7,067 nucleotides of DNA from Spirochaetota bacterium (GCA_028276145.1 JAPYWX010000080.1:1-7067), one strand, 5' to 3'; numbered from the stretch's first letter, positions 1 through 5,838 are shown. Notes: a model not told the origin generated them from the letters alone. Translations and numbers: made by a program.

Positions 1-746
1 ATGCTAGAGTCCGAAATAGTATTACTTATACCACTTATATAAGTGTTACCTAAAATTGATGAAGTATTACTTTGTATGATTAAAGAAGTTATTGAATTAT
101 AGTTTCCTACCACATATATCCCAGCTCCGTTTTCCCCGGTATTTGCTATGGATTTTGAATTTTTTATGGTATTATTATTACCAATGACACATATACCTGC
201 ACCGTTACCTACTTGGTTATTGGATGAAATGACATTGTTTACAGTGGAGAACGAGGAATTATTTAGAAATATTCCACCGCCTTTTCGTTCAGTTTTGTCT
301 CTATTTGTTGTACCTGTAACGATAAAGTTCTCTATCAGTGCATTTGTTACGCCTGTTACTTCAATTATTGCTTGTATTTTCCTATTACCGTCTAGTACAC
401 TATAGCCTGTTATGCTTTCAAAGTCCTGGCTATAACCACCTATCAATTTTATGTTATGGTGTTTTATTGCCACTCCACTAAACCCCGTGTTTAATCCGTT
501 CCCTGGTGTATACACTCCCTCCGCTACTTTTATTGTAGTGACACCGAATATTACTGCCTTATCGATTGCTACCTCTATTGTTTTGAAGGGTAATACCTTT
601 GTGCCGGGGTTTACATCACTACCGTTTGTAGATACATAAACGGCAGGTTCATCAGCATAAGGGTCTTTTGAAGTTGTTTTCTGTGAAAAAGAGAAGTAGC
701 AAAATGATGCTAATATGAATATAGCGAAGAAAACTCTTTTTAGCAT
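1..746 (-). CDS. Secreted right-handed beta-helix (DUF1565-type) protein, C-terminus off the left edge
   Basis: This frame stays open for 248 codons from an ATG at 746 to the window edge, so the C-terminus is missing. Residues 1-21 form a signal peptide: MLKR, then a hydrophobic stretch, then a possible signal peptidase I site after FSFS. C16 is not in a normal lipobox. Residues 37-56 read YVSTNGSDVNPGT followed by LPFKT, the start signature of DUF1565 proteins (YVS-x-x-G-x-D-x-N-x-G, then P-x-KT). From about residue 95 the chain is rich in short hydrophobic strands and Gly/Asn turns, such as GNGAGICVIGNNNTI and GENGAGIYVVGNYNSI, as in a NosD-like pectate-lyase-fold β-helix. The likely location is the periplasm or cell surface. 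The ligand or substrate is unknown, and the visible part does not show whether it is an enzyme. The start is supported by a GGGGGGA Shine-Dalgarno-like run (751-757) four bases upstream. A decayed relative lies at 6029-6202. Confidence 0.85.
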   Translation of the reverse strand, partial: MLKRVFFAIFILASFCYFSFSQKTTSKDPYADEPAVYVSTNGSDVNPGTKVLPFKTIEVAIDKAVIFGVTTIKVAEGVYTPGNGLNTGFSGVAIKHHNIKLIGGYSQDFESITGYSVLDGNRKIQAIIEVTGVTNALIENFIVTGTTNRDKTERKGGGIFLNNSSFSTVNNVISSNNQVGNGAGICVIGNNNTIKNSKSIANTGENGAGIYVVGNYNSITSLIIQSNTSSILGNTYISGISNTISDSS

Positions 747-781
747 ACACTCCCCCCAATCCTACATTTTCGGATACTCAT

Positions 782-810
782 AGTTTAATACTGAAATATT
801 CTACTATCAA
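782..810 (-). promoter_or_regulatory. Putative sigma-70 promoter of the beta-helix gene
   Basis: On the minus strand TTGATA (810-805) is separated by exactly 17 bp from TAAACT (787-782). This places the transcription start near 775 and gives a leader of about 30 bases that contains the GGGGGGA ribosome-binding run. The -35 matches the consensus at 5 of 6 positions and the -10 at 4 of 6. The region is AT-rich, so a chance match is possible. Confidence 0.45.
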
Positions 811-884
811 TATAATTTGGTTGTCTTTGAAAATTTAAGGGCTTGGCCTGCTTTTTTACAGATTAAGATTCAATTATTTAAGAA

Positions 885-929
885 GTGCTTTAAGCACAAT
901 GTGCTTTAAGCACAGAGTGCTTTAAGCAC
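885..929. repeat. Tandem palindrome array A: 3 x 13-mer, 16 bp period
   Basis: Three identical copies of GTGCTTTAAGCAC begin at 885, 901 and 917, separated by the 3-base spacers AAT and AGA. Each copy is an inverted repeat (GTGCTT, one base, AAGCAC). Because every unit is self-complementary, each junction GCAC-NNN-GTGC is palindromic too, and the whole 45 bp array is nearly its own reverse complement. It could form a long hairpin or cruciform, or act as a row of binding sites for a dimeric protein. It encodes no protein. Confidence 0.9.
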
Positions 930-941
930 CTAATTAAGAAG

Positions 942-970
942 GTGTTATAAACACGAGGTGGTATAAGCAC
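942..970. repeat. Array A extension: 2 diverged 13-mers, 16 bp period
   Basis: GTGTTATAAACAC (942-954) and GTGGTATAAGCAC (958-970) are separated by GAG, keeping the 16 bp period. They are diverged members of the same family as the 885-929 array, joined to it by a CTAATTAAG linker. The first unit keeps perfect arms with a compensating change (GTGTT/AACAC), which suggests that the symmetry matters more than the exact bases. A further half-unit ending in TTTAAGCAC lies at 1003-1011. Confidence 0.75.
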
Positions 971-1018
971 CTATTGAAAATATTCTGTTTAGTACAAATT
1001 ACTTTAAGCACTCCCACA

Positions 1019-1074
1019 CTCCCACCCAATTATTTAAGGGATGCTTGGCATCGGAGATGCTTCGTATCCCTTAA
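1019..1074 (+). repeat. C-box plus hairpin module, copy 1
   Basis: The box CTCCCACCC (1019-1027) is followed three AT-rich bases after its AAT tail by a long imperfect hairpin. The outer arms are TTAAGGGATGC (1034-1044) and GTATCCCTTAA (1064-1074), pairing at 11 positions with one G-T. Inside is a second stem, GCATC/GATGC (1048-1052/1056-1060), with a GGA loop. Two more copies of the box-plus-hairpin arrangement lie at 1128-1177 (inverted) and 1287-1326. There is no T-run after the hairpin, so it is not a standard terminator. Confidence 0.75.
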
Positions 1075-1127
1075 CCCTGTAAGCACTTTTTCTTTCAAGA
1101 AGGAAGTAGGTATTGTGAGCCAAAGAG

Positions 1128-1177
1128 TGAAGAGAGGCAAAGCCTCTCTTCAATTAATTAGGGTGGGCGGGCGGGAC
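1128..1177 (-). repeat. C-box plus hairpin module, copy 2 (inverted)
   Basis: On the minus strand a C-rich box containing CCCACCCTAAT (1167-1157) is followed after four bases by a perfect 11 bp hairpin. Its arms are 1142-1152 and 1128-1138 (plus-strand TGAAGAGAGGC and GCCTCTCTTCA), with a 3-base AAA loop. The box is extended by extra CCCGCCCG bases. The stem differs in sequence from copies 1 and 3 but has the same position relative to the box. This implies a conserved structure, either an RNA or a mobile repeat end, not a conserved primary sequence. Confidence 0.75.
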
Positions 1178-1186
1178 TACTAAAAG

Positions 1187-1278
1187 GTGCTTTGTAGCAC
1201 TTTCTTAATTAAGTGCTTTAAACACCACGTACTTTGAACACTTAAGAGGGGGCTATAAGTACAAAGTGTTATAAACAT
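1187..1278. repeat. Tandem palindrome array B: five diverged units
   Basis: The units are GTGCTTTGTAGCAC (1187-1200), GTGCTTTAAACAC (1213-1225), GTACTTTGAACAC (1229-1241), GGGCTATAAGTAC (1250-1262) and GTGTTATAAACAT (1266-1278). The second and third units, and the fourth and fifth, keep the exact 16 bp period with 3-base spacers. The palindromic linker CTTAATTAAG falls between the first and second units. The drift from the 885-929 consensus suggests an older array. Confidence 0.7.
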
Positions 1279-1286
1279 TTAAGAAA

Positions 1287-1326
1287 CTCCCACCCTAATG
1301 TTCTAAGGGAGGCTGACGCCTCCCTT
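1287..1326 (+). repeat. C-box plus hairpin module, copy 3
   Basis: The box CTCCCACCCTAAT (1287-1299) is followed by a perfect 9 bp hairpin, AAGGGAGGC (1305-1313) and GCCTCCCTT (1318-1326), with a TGAC loop. The box is identical to the inverted copy 2 box over 11 bases (CCCACCCTAAT). The bases after the stem (GACCCTAGTAA) resemble those after copy 1 (CCCTGTAA), so the repeat unit may reach 5-8 bases further. Confidence 0.75.
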
Positions 1327-1383
1327 GACCCTAGTAAAGAAGTACTATTTAACATGAGTGTTTTTAGGAATTGAAATAAGAAA

Positions 1384-1448
1384 GTGCTATTAAGCACAAT
1401 GTGCTATTAAGCACGACGTGCTATGAAGCACAACGTACTGTTAAGCAC
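1384..1448. repeat. Tandem palindrome array C: 4 x 14-mer, 17 bp period
   Basis: GTGCTATTAAGCAC occurs at 1384 and 1401, then GTGCTATGAAGCAC at 1418 and GTACTGTTAAGCAC at 1435. The 3-base spacers are AAT, GAC and AAC. The unit is one base longer than in array A, and the period is 17 instead of 16, so the spacer stays at three bases. The array ends about 50 bp upstream of the promoter at 1502 and may influence that unit. This is not demonstrated. Confidence 0.9.
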
Positions 1449-1501
1449 ACAGCCCATTTTTATTGGAGAGATGTGTAATATCTCTGTATTCTTAGGAGCT
1501 T

Positions 1502-1530
1502 TTGCCAAAAAGTAATCATAATTATATAAG
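1502..1530 (+). promoter_or_regulatory. Putative sigma-70 promoter of the zinc-finger/dnaX unit
   Basis: TTGCCA (1502-1507) and TATAAG (1525-1530) are each one mismatch from consensus and are separated by exactly 17 bp. Transcription would start near 1537, leaving a leader of about 30 bases before the ATG at 1567. That leader has no clear Shine-Dalgarno sequence at the usual distance. Confidence 0.55.
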
Positions 1531-1566
1531 TTGAAACGGAAGTTATGAGTTTTTAAATTTTTTATC

Positions 1567-2106
1567 ATGGATATTGGTTGTGGTGAAGTAAGTTATGATG
1601 AATTCCTTCTGAATGTAGAAAGTCCTAATGATGACTTTTTGGATCATATTGAGAATTGTGATAAGTGTAAGAAGGATTATGTAGAACTTAAAATGGCTCT
1701 TTTGAAGATGGATAATTCTGAGTTATCTTATGTGCCTGTAGGGCTAAAATTTGGCAGAATACTTGTAAAGCTAAAGAGTGACGTTTTGGAGATTATTGAT
1801 TCTCTGAGTGGTACAAGGTATGGTGCTAAACTAGCGTTTAGGGGAGATGGTATTGTAGCTTCTAAAAGGGAAGTTGTTTATGAGTCTAAAGATTTGAAGA
1901 TATTCGTTGATTTGTACGATGCTAAAGAATTAGTTATGAGTATCAGGATTTATGATTATGGAGATATATACGTATATGATAGTTTGGGAAGGTTGATAAG
2001 GTCTTCTTCTGGTAAAAGTGGGGTAGATTTGAGAGTTTCAGAAGGAGTATATAAAGTTAGGTATAGGGACTATGAGGTTGTTTTAGAATTTTTGAGGGAG
2101 GAGTAA
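1567..2106 (+). CDS. Small soluble protein with anti-sigma-type zinc finger
   Basis: The 179-residue product starts with a cysteine/histidine pattern typical of the putative zinc-finger domain of anti-sigma factors: C5, then H27-I-E-N-C31-D-K-C34 (HxxxCxxC). Unlike classic membrane anti-sigma factors, it has no transmembrane segment and no extracytoplasmic part. Residues 60-179 look like a β-rich domain. The last 55 residues (around YVYDSLGRLIRS and VSEGVYKVRY) recall Ig-like/FlgD-type strands, but I cannot name the family. The start is fixed by an in-frame TGA at 1546-1548 and by C5, which belongs to the finger. No good ribosome-binding site precedes it. The gene ends four bases before dnaX, and its 3' end carries the dnaX ribosome-binding site, so the two are probably co-transcribed and translationally coupled. 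A role as a sigma antagonist is only a guess; no sigma gene is nearby. Other zinc-dependent binding roles are equally open. Confidence 0.85.
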   Translation: MDIGCGEVSYDEFLLNVESPNDDFLDHIENCDKCKKDYVELKMALLKMDNSELSYVPVGLKFGRILVKLKSDVLEIIDSLSGTRYGAKLAFRGDGIVASKREVVYESKDLKIFVDLYDAKELVMSIRIYDYGDIYVYDSLGRLIRSSSGKSGVDLRVSEGVYKVRYRDYEVVLEFLREE

Positions 2107-2110
2107 GGTT

Positions 2111-3805
2111 ATGTATGTTGCGATAGCTAGAAAATGGAGGCCGCAAACTTTTGAAGAAGTTGTTGGGCAGGATGAAGTTGTTAGGGCTCTTAAAAATGCT
2201 ATATCTACAGGTAAAATTGGTCATGCTTATCTATTTTCTGGTCCTAGGGGAACGGGTAAGACAACTTTAGCTAGGATACTGGCTAAGTCATTAAATTGTG
2301 TTAATGGTCCAACTGTTAACCCGTGTAATAAGTGTGAGAACTGCGTTGAGATAAGAGAAGGTAGGTCGGTTGATGTTATAGAGATTGACGGCGCATCAAA
2401 CAGGAAAATAGATGATGTCAGAAACATAAGGGAAGTCGTTAAGTTTGTACCCGTAAAGTCAAGGTATAAAATATACATAATTGACGAAGTACACATGCTT
2501 ACTGACGAAGCATTCAATGCACTCCTCAAGACACTTGAAGAGCCGCCGAGTCATGTGGTGTTCATATTTGCTACTACTGAGCCTTATAAAGTCAAACAAA
2601 CAATAAGGTCGAGATGTCAACACTTTGTCCTTAAGCCGATAGGTACAGAACTCATATATCAGCAGCTACTCAAGATATCTAAGGCAGAAGGATTTAAGAT
2701 AACCGATAGTATCTTGCTTAAGGTTGCTAAAGCGGGAAATGGCTCAATGAGAGATGCTGAGAGCCTTTTGGATATGGTTGTATCTTATATAGGTGATAGG
2801 CAAGATGTAACTGATGAGGAAATAGATAGGCTACTGGGGGTTATAGATATATCGCATATTGAAAGAATTTTGAGTTTGATTTCTCAAAAGGATGTTGGAG
2901 GTTTGATAAAGCTTGTGAATGAGTTAAGAGATAAAGGTTTTGATTTGAAAAAGTTATGTGAGGAGCTTATATCAACGTTTAGGAATTTGCTTATAATGAA
3001 AGATTTCGGAGTAGATAGAAGTCTTATAAGGCTTTCTGAAAATGAAATTTCAGTTCTTGAGAGGTTCAAGGATTCCTTTAGAAGAGAGGAGATAATTTTC
3101 ATTGAGAATACGCTGATAGAGACCTACAACGAGATGAGAACATCCATAAACGAGTTGTTTAGCCTTGAAAAAGGACTTTTCAAAATTGGTAACACTGAGA
3201 ATGTTATAACTCTTTCGAGAATACTTGAGGAATTAAAGGAACTAAAATCTTCTCTTTCTAGCTCACAATCACCTGAAGTACATTCAGAGAGTGGATCAGG
3301 ATTAAGCACTGTTTCTACGAGACTCTACGAGTCGGGACTCTCGGAGTCTTCTAGCACTAAAGAAGAATCTAGAGTGAAACAGGTTGTAAAAAATCCGATA
3401 GATGAAGTTTTGGAAGAAATAGATGAAATGGAGTTTAAAAAGTCACTTTCTCAAAATGATGTTCTTATAGAGAAGATAAGAAATGAAATAGCTGGTTTCT
3501 TTCCTGGTATGGAAAGAAAGGTGAATATTTCTGTGGATGATGAGAAGGTTTTAATAGAAGATCCTTACGGTATCTTTAAGACTGACATTTTGAAGAAGGA
3601 GAGAGAAGAGGTAATAAAGAAGATAGGAATTATAACAGGTAGGGAGGTCGTTATTGAAACAGGTAAGAAGGAAGCAAAGGTTGCTGATAGCATCAAGAAG
3701 TCTAAAGTATCTGAAGTAGATAAAAAGAAGGAAAAAAATGATGTTTCCAGTATGGTTAAAACGCTTTTCCAAGCTGAGAATGTTGATTTTACGAAAAAGT
3801 CCTAG
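2111..3805 (+). CDS. dnaX: DNA polymerase III subunits gamma/tau (clamp-loader ATPase)
   Basis: This is the ATPase of the replicative clamp loader, which opens and loads the β sliding clamp. The full-length τ form also links polymerase cores and helicase. The AAA+ core is complete: Walker A GPRGTGKT (44-51), four zinc-module cysteines (C63, C72, C75, C78), Walker B IIDEVH (123-128), sensor 1 FATTEP (153-158), the arginine-finger SRC motif (167-169) and sensor 2 GSMRDA (211-216). Domain III follows to about residue 360, then a Ser/Glu-rich linker (about 380-425). A basic C-terminal region follows from about 440, ending in MVKTLFQAENVDF, a tail like those of other bacterial DnaX proteins. At 564 residues the length suits τ. 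GGGAGGAG (2096-2103) lies seven bases before the ATG. A possible frameshift site at 3388-3394 could make a short γ form. The gene ends in a stop codon that overlaps the convergent cyclase gene. Confidence 0.97.
   Translation: MYVAIARKWRPQTFEEVVGQDEVVRALKNAISTGKIGHAYLFSGPRGTGKTTLARILAKSLNCVNGPTVNPCNKCENCVEIREGRSVDVIEIDGASNRKIDDVRNIREVVKFVPVKSRYKIYIIDEVHMLTDEAFNALLKTLEEPPSHVVFIFATTEPYKVKQTIRSRCQHFVLKPIGTELIYQQLLKISKAEGFKITDSILLKVAKAGNGSMRDAESLLDMVVSYIGDRQDVTDEEIDRLLGVIDISHIERILSLISQKDVGGLIKLVNELRDKGFDLKKLCEELISTFRNLLIMKDFGVDRSLIRLSENEISVLERFKDSFRREEIIFIENTLIETYNEMRTSINELFSLEKGLFKIGNTENVITLSRILEELKELKSSLSSSQSPEVHSESGSGLSTVSTRLYESGLSESSSTKEESRVKQVVKNPIDEVLEEIDEMEFKKSLSQNDVLIEKIRNEIAGFFPGMERKVNISVDDEKVLIEDPYGIFKTDILKKEREEVIKKIGIITGREVVIETGKKEAKVADSIKKSKVSEVDKKKEKNDVSSMVKTLFQAENVDFTKKS
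3321..3348. repeat. Two adjacent 13-bp palindromes inside the dnaX linker
   Basis: GACTCTACGAGTC (3321-3333) and GACTCTCGGAGTC (3336-3348) are inverted repeats with five-base arms, separated by GG. They lie in the low-complexity linker of DnaX (RLYESGLSES). The 15 bp period keeps the reading frame. The pair is flanked by TTAAGCAC (3302-3309) and TAGCAC (3352-3357), which match the right ends of the intergenic palindrome units. It could be an RNA structure or a repeat captured by the gene. Confidence 0.6.
3388..3405 (+). promoter_or_regulatory. Candidate -1 frameshift or slippage site in dnaX
   Basis: In frame, codons 426-428 are GTA AAA AAT, so the heptamer A AAA AAT (3388-3394) fits the X XXY YYZ pattern for -1 slippage. 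After a -1 shift, translation would read AAA TCC GAT AGA and stop at TGA 3403-3405, giving a 431-residue product that ends right after the ATPase domains and linker. Programmed -1 shifting on A-runs is well known for dnaX. I see no clear downstream stem-loop or well-placed upstream Shine-Dalgarno stimulator, and AAAAAAT is a weaker slip site than AAAAAAG. The call is tentative. Confidence 0.35.
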
Positions 3806-5238
3806 CTAATAAGTGATCGTTTTTCTTCTATAAACATTTCTGAAATATCTATTATCTTTTTTTCTTGTATTAGCTTAGTTGATATTATATCTACCATCCC
3901 ATCATCTGAAACTACTATAGCCACTGCTTCGTTGTTTCTTGTTTCTATGTACCTAAGTGATGAGTTGTATCTTGCACCTCGCGAAGGGTTTTCTATACCT
4001 GAGATATCGCCATCTAGGATTATTCCTATGCCGTAGCATATACCGTCTAAGTCTATTATTATTGCTCCATCAATTGATGTTATTGACCTGAGTAGTTCTA
4101 TGTTGAGTTCATCATTCTCGAATAAGCTGAATGGTTTTATTTGGAAGGATTTGTATGTTAATCTGCTAGCTTCCATTCTAGCTATGTTTGAGGTTGTTAT
4201 TATGATTATTAGTCCATGCCCTAACCTTGAAGATGCTGAAACTATTTCTGTTAGCTTTCTTAGGGATTCTTTGGGTATGTTCTTGAATGTTGATGTTAGA
4301 GTTTCTCTTAGGTAGTCTCTGTCAAATTTTATCTCGGGTATCTCTGGTAATCCGTTTTTTATCCTTATCAGGGGTAGGAATCTCATGTTGCCGATGTCTA
4401 GTGTAAATATGTTTTTTGATTTTATTGTTAGTGATGGGTCGTACATGCATACTTCCCAAGTGTTTTCGTAAAATCTGATAAGTAGCGATTTCGTGTGGAT
4501 TAGGTTCGTATCGCTGATTCCTACAATTTTCCCATCGTAAGCTACTAATGAAAAATTTGGATTTTTTGAGAACTCGAGGACTTTCCTTATTACCCTGTAG
4601 TTCCTTCTTGCTATGTCAATGCCTTTAGAAAATTCAACGCTTATTGGTATATCCCGAGTTTGAGGGAATATGATGAATCCTTCGCTTCTTTCTTTTTCAT
4701 ATTTTTGAGTTGATACTATAGAGAAGACAGTGAATGCCTCCTCTACGAGGTATCCTATTCCCATTGAACCGAAAATTTCCTTAAGGTACTCCTTTGCTAC
4801 CTTCCTTACGAATTCGTCTTTATCAACGATTGGTAGTGATGCTAGATTGCCTGAGTTAGATATAGCAAAAAGTATGCTCTTCTCAATGAAGTGGGGTAGA
4901 AATGATTTGAATGGCAGGTTTTGGCTACTGGAATACTTTTGAATCATTTCCTTGCCCACCATTACCACAAGGTACGAAGATTTTACAGGAAGGTTAGTTT
5001 TGAATAACCATATTTCGTAGTTAGGTTTTGAGTCTTGTATTGCCTTTATTATTTCTTCTGGAGCTGTTGATTCCAGATTTTTTTCTAATGCAGTGTTAAA
5101 GACAGATTTTACTGAAGTCTTTGAGGTTAGGAGAATATCAGTAATGATTTCAAGGTCTTCACCTTCGAGTATGAATGATAGAGTATCATTCAAAAAACCT
5201 TCTACCGAAGATTTAAAATCAATTAGGTTTCTTCTCAT
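3802..5238 (-). CDS. Diadenylate cyclase (DisA_N/DAC domain) with long N-terminal sensor region
   Basis: The 478-residue product carries a C-terminal DAC domain, the fold that makes c-di-AMP from two ATP, at about residues 325-455. The DGA motif is at 390-392, within SITSIDGAIIIDLDGI. The second motif, normally RGTRHR, is RGARYN (420-425). It is followed by the expected AVAIVVSDDG strand. The first 320 residues have no transmembrane segment or DisA-type DNA-binding helices. They resemble the long N-terminal 'probable sensor' regions (DACNV-like) of some stand-alone DAC proteins, but I cannot confirm that family. The protein should be cytosolic. The gene begins three bases after the def stop with only a weak ribosome-binding site, which suggests translational coupling. 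Its stop overlaps that of dnaX. The changed RHR motif means activity should not be assumed, although related subfamilies may use RYN normally. Confidence 0.85.
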   Translation of the reverse strand: MRRNLIDFKSSVEGFLNDTLSFILEGEDLEIITDILLTSKTSVKSVFNTALEKNLESTAPEEIIKAIQDSKPNYEIWLFKTNLPVKSSYLVVMVGKEMIQKYSSSQNLPFKSFLPHFIEKSILFAISNSGNLASLPIVDKDEFVRKVAKEYLKEIFGSMGIGYLVEEAFTVFSIVSTQKYEKERSEGFIIFPQTRDIPISVEFSKGIDIARRNYRVIRKVLEFSKNPNFSLVAYDGKIVGISDTNLIHTKSLLIRFYENTWEVCMYDPSLTIKSKNIFTLDIGNMRFLPLIRIKNGLPEIPEIKFDRDYLRETLTSTFKNIPKESLRKLTEIVSASSRLGHGLIIIITTSNIARMEASRLTYKSFQIKPFSLFENDELNIELLRSITSIDGAIIIDLDGICYGIGIILDGDISGIENPSRGARYNSSLRYIETRNNEAVAIVVSDDGMVDIISTKLIQEKKIIDISEMFIEEKRSLIS

Positions 5239-5241
5239 TTT

Positions 5242-5802
5242 CTATTTGTTTTTTATCTTTCTAATCTTATCGTAAATTTCTTTTGCTGTCTCGATTATTT
5301 TTACTGCTTCTTCGTTATCTTTGTTATCCTCTAGTATTTTTTCTACGTCAAAATGTTCAAAAAATCTTTCAACGAATAGAATACCCTCGAGGTGGTCTAT
5401 TTCGTGTTGTATAGCTTTGGCAAAGTATCCTTCTGCGTTTATTATGTGTTTTTTCCCTTCAAGGTCCTGATATTCTACTGATATTGATTGATATCTTAGA
5501 ACAGGTAGATATAATCCTGGTACTGATAGGCAGCCTTCGTCGTCTAAGATGAACTTCTTTGAATGAGATTTTATTTTGGGGTTGATTAATGTTACTTTGC
5601 CTTCGTGTCCTGCTGGTGCAACATCAATAACTGCTACCTTTAAAGGTACTCCTATTTGGTTGGCTGCTAGCCCAACTCCATTACTCTTGTACATTGTTTC
5701 GTACATTTCATCAATGAGATTTTTTAATTCACCATTGAATTCTTTTACCTCTTTCGTTGGAATATGTAAAACCTCATTTCCATAAATGACTATTTCTTTC
5801 AT
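5242..5802 (-). CDS. def: Peptide deformylase
   Basis: The enzyme removes the formyl group from the N-terminal methionine of new proteins at the ribosome, using a bound metal ion (usually Fe2+). All three family motifs are intact: GVGLAANQ (42-49), EGCLS (89-93, metal ligand C91) and QHEIDHLEG (132-140, ligands H133 and H137, catalytic E134). The length of 186 residues is slightly above the common 165-175 because of a charged helical tail after about residue 150. The ATG at 5802 gives the normal N-terminus (MKEIVIYGNEVLHIP). No Shine-Dalgarno sequence precedes it, and a TATAAT sits only eight bases upstream, so the message may be leaderless. The gene is first in a two-gene unit with the diadenylate cyclase. 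def often sits with fmt, which is not seen here. Confidence 0.97.
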   Translation of the reverse strand: MKEIVIYGNEVLHIPTKEVKEFNGELKNLIDEMYETMYKSNGVGLAANQIGVPLKVAVIDVAPAGHEGKVTLINPKIKSHSKKFILDDEGCLSVPGLYLPVLRYQSISVEYQDLEGKKHIINAEGYFAKAIQHEIDHLEGILFVERFFEHFDVEKILEDNKDNEEAVKIIETAKEIYDKIRKIKNK

Positions 5803-5810
5803 AAGAAAAA

Positions 5811-5838
5811 ATTATAAACTTTTTCTAATAAAGTTGAA
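5811..5838 (-). promoter_or_regulatory. Putative def promoter giving a leaderless or near-leaderless mRNA
   Basis: On the minus strand a perfect TATAAT (5816-5811) lies 16 bp from TTCAAC (5838-5833), a poor -35. Only eight bases separate the -10 from the def ATG. Transcription should therefore start at or within about two bases of the start codon. This agrees with the lack of any ribosome-binding site. Confidence 0.5.

Noticed and set aside
148..639. Plus-strand open frames of 85 and 62 codons
   Set aside because: They lie antisense to the DUF1565 β-helix gene, whose signal peptide, family motif and ribosome-binding site are clear on the minus strand.
1128..1152. Intrinsic terminator
   Set aside because: The 11 bp hairpin is strong, but neither strand has a T-run after it and no gene ends nearby. 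The same holds for the hairpins at 1034-1074 and 1305-1326.
974..1183. 69-codon plus-strand open frame
   Set aside because: It runs through the C-box/hairpin modules and palindrome fragments, has no ribosome-binding site, and its composition follows the repeats.
885..1448. CRISPR array
   Set aside because: Units are 13-14 bp palindromes with 3 bp spacers, far too short for repeats and spacers, and no cas genes are present.
1466..1486. Short hairpin GAGAGAT/ATCTCT before the promoter
   Set aside because: A six base pair stem with a seven-base loop in AT-rich DNA is expected by chance, and nothing else supports it.
3732..3738. Second slippery A-run (seven A) in dnaX
   Set aside because: It lies in the Lys-rich tail about 22 codons before the stop, so a shift there would only trim or alter the extreme C-terminus. 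A-runs are expected in Lys codons.
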